From: Bacteroidota bacterium
GTDB lineage: Bacteria > Bacteroidota > Bacteroidia > B-17B0 > Aurantibacillaceae
Direction of reading: 5' to 3'
Assembly: GCA_016708845.1 (NCBI GenBank)
Contig: JADJFB010000009.1
Location: forward strand, 196,823-260,822
DNA length: 64,000 bases
Below, piece by piece: positions 9,741 through 19,000 of the stretch; the stretch's first letter is position 1, and every line of letters begins with the position of its first letter. A program made the translations under genes and the position numbers. The notes below the pieces were generated by a model that was given only the letters and a program-made list of their open reading frames with translations, was not told where the DNA came from and ran no database searches.

Positions 9741-10861
9741 TTAAAAGTTTAATAAGTAAACCTTATTTTTTACGTTTACGTTATCACCTTCATTAATTAA
9801 ATCGTAACCTTCAGTAATTAATAAATCACCTTCTTTTAATCCTTCGGATACCTCGGCTAAGCCATTATATTCGTGAGAAATTTTAATCATATTTTTAACT
9901 ACTTTTCCATCAACAGAAATGAATACAAAATTATCATTAGTGCCTTTTTGGATAAATTTAACTGGCACTACAATTTTAGGAACAGCAGATTGGTAATCGT
10001 TAATTTTTAATTTAGCTACCATGTTTGGATGATATTCTTTTTTGTTATCTAATAATACTTCAACGCTAAACGTACGTGTTAAATTATTAATAGCGCGAGA
10101 AGAATAATTTACTTTAGAATTTATAGAATCATGCATATCAGGAAATAATACTAACGTTTCGTTACCAATTTTATTCGGTTTGCATATGATTCAGACACAT
10201 CTGCTTTTATTTTTAAGTTGCTGAAATTAATCACATTAATTGCAGGCACACCTGGTGCAACAGCTTGTCCTATTTTAATATTTACGGCATCAACTGTACC
10301 ATTAATTGGCGAAATAATTTTACTCATACGTACTTGTTCTTGCATAGTTGTAATTTTATGCTCTAAACTTTCTTTAGTGTTTTTAGCTTGCAAAAACTGA
10401 ATTTCAGTTCCAATTTTTTGATCCCACAAATTCTTTTGTTTTTCAAAAATTTGTTTTGCTAAATCTAAGCTTGTTTGTACATCTGCAATTTGTTGTTGTA
10501 TAGCACGAGAATCAGTTTCTGCCAATACCTGCCCTTTACTTACTTCATCGCCCACTTTTACATTAATTTTTGTAATAGTTCCTGGCATTTCTGATGATAA
10601 AGAAACGTTTTCATCGGCATCAATACGACCTTGCATTTCAATAAATGTTTTAAACGTTTGTGGCGTTAAAGCCATAGCAACTACATCAATTAATTTAATT
10701 TTAGTAGTATCCGCTTTAGCTAATTCTTCTTCTAATGTGGCAATTTCAGTTTCAAGCGCTGCTTTTTCTGTTCTTAATTTTTCAAGCTTTACTTTTTTAT
10801 CTGGCGCTGAACAAGCTGCAAATATGGCGGAAATAACGATGATTAAAATGGTATTTTTCAT
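9741..10861 (-). CDS. RND efflux periplasmic adaptor (membrane fusion protein), lipoprotein, frameshifted
   Basis: The start at 10861 gives a lipoprotein signal ending SAIFAACSAP. The order is then a coiled coil (LEKLRTEKAALETEIATLEEEL), a lipoyl-like half with GTITKINVKVGDEVSKGQVLA, an alpha-hairpin, and the second lipoyl half SPINGTVDAVNIKIGQAVAPG. A frame change at about 10140 (SYANRIK.. to MHDSINSKVNYSSRAINN) leads into the beta-barrel and membrane-proximal domains, ending EGLKEGDLLITEGYDLINEGDNV. The intact length is about 370 residues, normal for AcrA/HlyD-type adaptors. It bridges the RND pump and the TolC channel encoded on either side. Confidence 0.9.
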
Positions 10862-10901
10862 AAGGTATGTATTATTATATTTTGTTTTCAATTTTTACTT
10901 T

Positions 10902-12242
10902 TTATTTAACTAATGTTCCTATAGCTTTTAAATAATCGATTTTATAAACCAACATATCATAAACGGCATTGAAGTAATTTGCCTGCGACTCTTTTAAAGA
11001 TTGCTGAGCGTTAATTACTTCGATGTTACTGCCAACACCTTGCTCATATTTTTTTTGGGAAACATTATAAACATTTTGAGCTAAATCCAAATTACGTTTT
11101 TGTACCTGTAAAGATGAAATTGCATTATTGTAATTTACAACTGAAGAAGCTCCTTCTAACTCAATAGCTAACTGAAGATTCTTCATGCTATTTTCTCCTT
11201 TTTAAAATCTAATTTAGCTTGCTGGATTTTATAATGACGTTGCATTCCGTCAAACACATTTATTGAAAGTTTTGCTCCAATTAAACGGGTTTGAAAATAA
11301 TTATTTATGTAGCCCATATTTTAAATCATTTCCAAAACCATTAGCAGCTACACTACCACACGCTACAAGGGTTGGCATGTAACCAAATTTTAAACGTTTA
11401 ACATTAATAGTATTTAAACGTTGTTGAACTTCTAATAATTGATACTCTGTTCTTTTAGTAATATCAATAGTTGATACACTAATTTCTGTATTATCTGATA
11501 CCGCTAATGAATCTGTTAATGTGAGGCTTTCTTTACCATCATATCCCATTTGAAATTTAAGCATATATTCAGATAAAGTAACCTAGCGTTCTATTTTTTG
11601 TTTTTCTGTTAATAGGTTGTTATAGGAAACTTCAAGTCTATCTACGTCAATTTGCTCAACAAAACCTTGTTTGTTAAACGCTCGTGTATCGCTTAGTAAT
11701 TTTTCGAGCTTGGTTAAATTAGCATCCAATAATTTTATCCTTTCCTTGTTAACCAATACGCCATAATAAGCTTTTGAAACCTGACTAACCACATCTGTTT
11801 TGCTTCTGGCTACACTAATATTCATTAAGCCAATCATTTCTTTGGTAGCTTTTAACCCAATCAAATAATCGGCGCTAAATACTAACAAAGATCCTTCGAG
11901 TGCTGCTGAAGTTTGAAAAGTTGTTCCAAATTTTACAGGTAAAAATGAACCTGCTGGTGCTCCAAAAATTTCTCCTGGAATTAATGATGTTGGGATTTCC
12001 AGAAAATTCTTCATATCCACGCTAGCACCTATTTGTGGCATTGCCATTCCTAAAACTTCCTTTCGCTTGTATTTAGCCATTAATACATCGCTCTGGGCGT
12101 TTAAGTAATTTGGGCTGTTTTTGTAGGCATAATCAATAGATTGTTGTAAACTAAATGAATTTGAGCCTGCATCTTGAGCTTTTGCATGAAACACTATAAC
12201 TGATAAAGCCAGCAGTAAAGTGTATGATTTTAAATTTAGCAT
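10902..12242 (-). CDS. TolC-family outer membrane efflux protein, with an in-frame amber codon and frameshifts
   Basis: The gene starts MLNLKSYTLLLALSVIVFHAKAQ (signal peptide) and the intact product would be about 445 residues. Typical TolC features are SLQQSIDYAYKNSPNYLNAQSDV and the closing GVGSNIEVINAQQSLKESQANYFNAVYD. Three interruptions are visible. An in-frame TAG at 11583-11585 sits between KIER and VTLSEYMLKFQMG, where Leu is expected, and one base change (TTG to TAG) explains it. A frameshift near 11305 joins DLKYG to YINNYFQTRLIGAKL. A second frameshift near 11190 joins QAKLDFKK to MKNLQLAIELEG. It lies between tetR and the adaptor in a leftward operon. Confidence 0.88.
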
Positions 12243-12266
12243 ATATATTATTTTATTCTTGTTCTT

Positions 12267-12864
12267 TTATTTTTTATACTCATTAATCAATTTATGTCCC
12301 TTTATCGTACAAATACCGTAAACAAACATATCTAGCAATAGTTGATTTGCTTGGCTAAAACTTATTTTATCGAATGAAAAATAATTTCCAAACATTAACA
12401 TATCAATTTGTGCCAATCTATACTTAGCAGCAAACTCTTCGTCTACATCTGCCTTATAAACTCCCGAATCTTTACCAGCTTTAATATTTCTTAATAAATC
12501 TTTGTAAGCACATTCCTCTTTAAATTTTTGAAATTGAATAAAAGCGTTAGAATGAAATTTTTGAAGGTCTAAAAAGAAAATTGGATTAATATGTTGCATC
12601 ATCTCGCTCATGGTATTAGAAATCAGAATAATTTCATGAATGGGATCTTGATTGTTCTTCAATGTTTTTGAAAATACATTCTTGCTTTTTCATTTCAACA
12701 ATGCATAACTGATTTACCAAATCATCTTTTTCTTTATAAAATTGATAAATGGTTTTTTTCGACATACCAAGCTCTTTGGCAATATCATCCATGGTTACGC
12801 GCTTTATTCCATATTTAAAGAATAACTCTAAAGATGATTTTAATATTTTTTCTTGAGGTTCCAT
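12267..12864 (-). CDS. TetR/AcrR family transcriptional regulator, frameshifted
   Basis: The start at 12864 is supported by the promoter box just upstream. The N-terminal HTH is clear: EKILKSSLELFFKYGIKRVT followed by MDDIAKELGMSKKTIYQFY. A frameshift near 12657 (homopolymer in CATTCTTG/TTCAATG) separates it from the ligand-binding helices (DPIHEIILISNTMSEMM to FVYGICTIKGHKLINEYKK). The intact length of about 198 residues is normal. It is first in the efflux operon and is the likely repressor of that operon and of itself. A palindrome at 12938-12960 is a candidate operator. Confidence 0.88.
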
Positions 12865-12879
12865 TTTTGAATTCGGACA

Positions 12880-12911
12880 CAAAACTAAAGAAACTATTTT
12901 TGTTCTGCAAG
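12880..12911 (-). promoter_or_regulatory. Promoter of the tetR-efflux operon
   Basis: The minus strand reads TAGTTTTG (TAnnTTTG) at 12887-12880, with CTTG at 12911-12908 as a -33-like element 20 bp away. Transcription would begin about 10 bases before the ATG at 12864, which supports that start over the in-frame upstream Met at 12882. Confidence 0.5.
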
Positions 12912-12937
12912 TTTCCGTGAAATTATTTTGGCTTGAT

Positions 12938-12960
12938 AATTGTTAAAACTTTTAACAATT
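12938..12960. promoter_or_regulatory. Perfect palindrome (11-bp arms), candidate TetR operator
   Basis: AATTGTTAAAA-C-TTTTAACAATT is an exact inverted repeat with a single central base. It lies in the 170-bp gap between divergent tetR and the first giant adhesin gene, about 50-75 bp upstream of the predicted tetR transcription start and 35 bp upstream of the adhesin -33 box. The size and symmetry fit a dimeric regulator. The link to the neighbouring TetR is inference. There is no T-run, so it is not a terminator. Confidence 0.55.
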
Positions 12961-12995
12961 GGTAGAAAGTCTGTACTTTTATCCGTAACTTTTTA

Positions 12996-13026
12996 TTTGT
13001 CGATTAAAAAAACTGCTCTATCTTTG
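12996..13026 (+). promoter_or_regulatory. Bacteroidota promoter of the adhesin/T9SS operon
   Basis: A full match is present: -33 TTTG at 12996-12999, 19-bp spacer, -7 TATCTTTG at 13019-13026. The expected transcription start is at about 13031-13034, directly before the ATG at 13035, so the mRNA would have almost no leader. Confidence 0.7.
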
Positions 13027-13034
13027 AAAAACTT

Positions 13035-16000
13035 ATGTTTAAGAAACAAACTTTAACCACCTTATTGTTTTTAACATTTTTTTTGAATGTTAAATCACAA
13101 ATCGACACCTCATTTTGGTTCGTGGCACCTGATATTTCGCAGGGTTTAGGAGATAGACCTATATACCTATATTTTAATACCTATGCACAAGCTGCAACAG
13201 TGAGGGTTAGACAACCAGCTAATGGAGCCTTTGTTCCTATTACAAAAGTTATCTCTGCAAACTCAATTGATTCAATCAATCTAACTCCATTTATTACCAA
13301 TATTGAAAACAATACTCCAAATGCAATACTTAATAATGGCCTATACATTTCCTCAACTCAAAAAATTTCCACATTATATTCAATAAAATCAACCGCTAAT
13401 AAAGAATATTTGAGCTTGAAGGGACCAAAAGCTTTAGGTATTGATTTTTATGTACCAATGCAGGAATTTTGGAATCAATCTCCAGCTACTTCGCCTAAGT
13501 CGTTTTCTTCATTTGACATTGTTGCTTCTCAAAATAATACTACCGTATTAATTACTCCTAAAACAGCTATTATTGGACATGCTGCTAATGCAACTTTTAC
13601 AGTTTTATTACAACAAGGGCAAACATTTTCATGCCAAGATACTGCAAGATCAGCTACCACTAGCTTAGCTGGCTCTATTGTTTCGTCTAATAAACCAATT
13701 GCTATATCCATACAATCTAGCGGATTAAACCAATCTGGCTGCTTAAGTTCTGTTTCTGATCAAATTACCAACTCAACATTTATTGGTACTGATTATATAA
13801 TAAATAAAGGAACTTCAATTACCGAAAAAATATTTGTATTAGCTACTCAAAATAACACTCAAATAACAGTTAATGATGGTTCTACCACTACCCATGTTTC
13901 TAATTTCGGGCAAAATTTCACATACACAGCAAGTCAAGCAGTTACTTATGTTACTGCCAATAAACCTGTTTATGTGTTTCATGTATCTGGATATGGCTGC
14001 AGATTAAGTGGGGCTCAACTACCTCCATTCTTTTGTGCAGGAACATTTACTACTTCCTTTACAAGAACAGCCTCTGATTCATTAGCTTTAAATTTATTTA
14101 CAAGAACCGGCTTTGAAGGAAGCTTTGCTTTAAATGGGAATCCATCTTTAATTCCTGCTTCTGCATTTACTGTTGTTCCTGGCTCATCAGGAAATATTAA
14201 ATCAGCCAAAATTTATTATTCTACAGCAACTATCCCTGTTGGATCTCACAATGAAGTTACAAATAGTGGTGATGTATTTGGTTTAGGAACTTTAAACGGT
14301 TCTTCTGTTAGAGGAAGTGCTTATGCTTATCATTCCGAATTTGTTTCCTACCCATCTATTAATGCTGGTAGCGATTTCACACTTTGTGCCAACGGTGCAC
14401 TGGCATTAAATGGTCAAATTGGTGGTGGAAATATTAGTGGAACATGGTCAACTAATGGTTTTGGAACGTTTAATGGTGGCTTTACAGCATTAACTAATAC
14501 ATATACTCCAAGTCAATTAGATACAACAGTTAAGCCAGTAAAAATATTTTTAACCACAAGCGGACCATGTCCTCAGCAAAAAGACACATTATTATTATCT
14601 GTAAAACCATCTCCATTAGTTAATGCATCAATCGATCAAATTGTTTGTGGTAATAATAGTGCAGTTTTATTAAATGGAAATGTATCTGGCGCATCTTCTT
14701 CTGGAATTTGGGCAAGTACTGGAACTGGTAGTTTTACTCCAAACAATACAGCATTAAATGCAACCTATTTACCTAGCAGCGCTGATACCGCAGCAGGATC
14801 TGTTAAACTATTTTTAACTTCAACAGCAAACGGTATTTGTGGTTTGGCAAGAGATACCATGAATGTTGCTATTTCTAAAGCTCCAACTGCAAATGCAGGG
14901 CCTGTAAGTATTTCTGTTTGTGCAAATAATCCAACAGTTGCATTAAGTGGTACAATTGGAGGAATAACAACTACTGGTAAATGGACTAGTAATGGGTCTG
15001 GAAGTTTTAGTCCAAGTAATATTCAATTAAATACTGGATACATTCCAAGTGCAGCTGATGTGTCTGCGGGTTCGGTAAAACTGTATTTAAGTTCAACAGC
15101 CAATGGAACTTGTCTTCAGGCAAAAGATAGTATTACAATTATATTCACAAATGCACCTTCTGTAAATGCTGGTGCTAATGTTTATGTTTGTCAAAACAAT
15201 CTAGCATCTGTTCTTTCTGGAACAATTTCTGGACCAACCACAACTGGTATTTGGTCGGGAGGAACAGGAACTTTTACTCCTAACAATTCAGTACTAAACC
15301 CTACATATACTCCTAGCGCTGCCGAAGTAACCGCTGGGGTTGCAAATTTATCTTTAACCTCAACTGGTAATGGAAGTTGCAATCAAGTAGTTGATCAAGT
15401 TCTAATTATTATTAATAATGCTCCAGTAGTTAATGCAGGTTTAAATTTATCTTCTTGTAAAAACAATGCCGCTACAGCTCTTTCTGGTGTTGTATCAGGT
15501 ACAACTACTACTGGAATTTGGTCAGGTGGTACTGGTACATTTACTCCTAGTAATACTAATTTAAATGCAACGTATTCTCCAAGTGCCGCTGAGCTTACTG
15601 CTGGTTTTGTAAATTTAACTTTAACATCAACCAACAACGCTAATTGTAATCAAGTATCAGATATAGTACAAATTAATTTCACGAACTCTCCTACGGCAAA
15701 TGCAGGTTTAGATTTAACTGCTTGTACAAACAATGTAGCAAGAGCCCTTTCTGGTGTTGTTGCTGGGCCAACAACTACTGGTATTTGGTCGGGCGGCGGC
15801 GGATCTTTTAATCCTAGTAACTCTGTTTTAACTGCTACTTATACTGCCAATGCAGCCGAGTTAACCGCTGGTTTTGTAAAATTAGTTTTAACTTCAACCA
15901 ATAATGGTAATTGTAACTCTGTTAATGATACGGTAAGAATTACCTTTACTCCTGCTCCTTTAGTAAATGCAGGTTCAAACTTAAGCTTTTGTGCAAATAA

Positions 16001-19000
16001 TCCAGCAACTGTTCTTTCTGGAACTGTATCAGGCGGAAGTACAACAGGTATTTGGTCGGGTGGTGCAGGAACTTACGCTCCTAATAGCGCTGCTTTAAAT
16101 GCTACTTATACGCCTAGTGCTTCTGAATTAACTGCTGGTTCAGTCAATTTATTCTTAACTTCTACTGCTAACGGTAATTGTAATCAAGTAACCGACAATG
16201 TTTTAATTATATATACTACTGCACCTTCTGTTAATGCAGGTATTGATTTGTCTTCTTGTAAAAACAACGCTTCTTCTGTATTGTCGGGTGTTGTTTCGGG
16301 GCCAACTACAACAGGTATTTGGTCAAATGGCTCAGGTACTTTTACTCCTAATAATACTGATTTAAATGCTACGTATTCTCCAACAGCTGCTGAACTTACA
16401 ACTGGTTTCGTGAAATTAGTTTTAACTTCTACTGGTAACGGAAATTGTAATCAAGTTAGAGATACCGTAAGAATTAATTACACAAATCCTCCTACTGCTA
16501 ATGCTGGTGTTGATTTAACTGCTTGTAAAAATAATGTAGCATCTCCTCTTAATGGTGTTGTGGCAGGGTCAACAACTACTGGCATTTGGTCGGGCGGTGG
16601 CGGTTCTTTTAATCCTAGTAACTCTGTTTTAACTGCTACTTATACTGCCAATGCAGCCGAGTTAACCGCTGGTTTTGTAAAATTAGTTTTAACGTCAACT
16701 AATAATGGTAATTGTAATTCTGTTAATGATACAGTAAGAATTACCTTTACTCCTGCTCCTTTAGTAAATGCAGGTTTAAATTTAAGTTTTTGTAAAAATA
16801 ATCCAGCTTCTGCTCTTGCAGGTTCTGTTTCTGGTGGAAGTACAACAGGTATTTGGTCGGGAGGTACTGGTACTTTTGCACCAAATAGTGCTGCTCTAAA
16901 TGCTACTTATACACCTAGTGCTTCTGAATTAACCGTTGGTTCAGTTAATTTAATTTTAACATCTACAGCTAACGGTAATTGTAATCAAGTAAGCGACAAT
17001 GTTTTAATTATATATACTACTGCGCCTTCTGTTAACGCTGGTATTGATTTGTCTTCTTGTAAAAATAATCCTTCTTCTTTACTATCTGGTGTTGTAGCTG
17101 GACCAACTAGTACTGGTATTTGGTCGAATGGTACTGGAACTTTTACTCCTAACAATACTGATTTAAATGCTACGTATTCTCCAACAGCAGCGGAACTTAC
17201 TGCTGGTTTTGTGAAATTAGTTTTAACTTCTACTGGTAACGGAAATTGTAATCAAGTTAGAGATACCGTAAGAATTAACTTCACAAATCCTCCTACTGCT
17301 AATGCTGGTGTTGATTTAACTGCTTGTAGAAATAATGTAGCATCTCCTCTTAATGGTGTTGTGGCCGGGTCAACAACTACTGGTATTTGGTCGGGCGGTG
17401 CTGGATCTTTTAATCCTAGCAACTCTGTTTTAACTACTACATATACCGCAAACGCAGCTGAAATAGCAGCTGGCTTTGTAAAATTAGTTTTAACATCAAC
17501 CAATAATGGTAATTGTAACTCTGTAAATGATACGGTAAGAATTACCTTTACTCCTGCACCTATAGTAAATGCAGGTATTAACTTAAGCTATTGTAAGAAT
17601 AATCCTACCGCAGTGCTTTCGGGATCTGTATCTGCTGGAAGTACAACTGGCATTTGGTCGGGTGGTACTGGTACTTTTACCCCTAATAATACTGATTTAA
17701 ATGCCAGCTATTCTCCTAGTGCTTCTGAATTAACTCTTGGTTCTGTAAACTTAATTTTAACATCAACTAATAATGGTAATTGTAATCAGGTAAGTGATAA
17801 TGTTTTAATTGTTTATACATCTGCTCCTGCTGCGAATGCTGGTGTTGATTTATCATCTTGTCAAAATAATCCAACAAGTATTCTTTCTGGTATTGTTTCA
17901 GGGCCTACTACAACAGGTATTTGGGCTGGTGGAACTGGAACTTTTACACCAAATAACACAACTTTAAATGCAACGTATATTCCAAGTGCTGCCGATCTTG
18001 CAGCTGGAGTTATCACATTAACTTTAACTTCTACCAATAATGGAAACTGTAATCAATCCGTTGATAGTGTAAAAATTAATTTTACGCCATCTCCAATAGT
18101 AAATGCAGGTTTAGATTTAACAACTTGTAGAAATAATATCATAAGTGTTCTTTCAGGATCTGTATCAGGTGGAACTACATCTGGTATTTGGTCGGGAGGA
18201 TTAGGTTCTTTTAGTCCTAGTAACTCTGTTTTAACGGCTACTTATTCTCCAAATACAACAGAATTAGCTGCTGGATTTGTAAACTTAATTTTAACCTCAA
18301 CTAATAATGGAAACTGTACCTTAATGAAGGATACTGTAAAAATAACCTTTACACCATCTCCAATAGTAAATGCAGGAATAAATTTAAGTGCCTGTAAAAA
18401 CAATCCTACATCAGTATTATCTGGTTCAGTATCTGCCGGAAGTACTACTGGTATTTGGTCGGGCGGCACAGGAACCTTTACGCCAAACAATACAGATTTA
18501 AACGCATCATACTCTCCAAGTGCAAGTGAAATAGCTGCAGGATCAGTAAATTTAATTTTAACATCGACTAATAATGGTAATTGTAATTCAGTAAATGATA
18601 ATGTTTTAATCGTTTTTACTACTGCTCCTACTGTTAATGCAGGTATCGATTTATTCTCTTGTAAAAATAATGCGTTTAGTGTTCTGTCAGGAATTGTATC
18701 TGGACCAACAACTACTGGTATTTGGACAGGTGGAACGGGGACTTTTTCTCCTAGTAGTGCTGTATTAAATTCAACATATACGCCTAGCGCTTCGGAACTT
18801 GCCGCCGGTTTTGTTGATTTAATTTTAACCTCAACTAATAATGGTAATTGTAATCAAACAATCGACAGTGTTAAAATTAATTACACAAATACACCTTTAG
18901 TTGATGCTGGTTTAAATTTAAACTCTTGTAAAAACAATCCAGGTATTGTACTTTCTGGAAACGTGTCAGGACCAACAACTACCGGAACATGGTATGGTGG

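Noticed and set aside
6251..12864. The efflux operon as a pseudogene cluster under decay
   Set aside because: All genes keep full-length, motif-intact sequence apart from single-base homopolymer indels and one point change, and similar indels hit mreC; sequence error is the simpler reading, pending reads.
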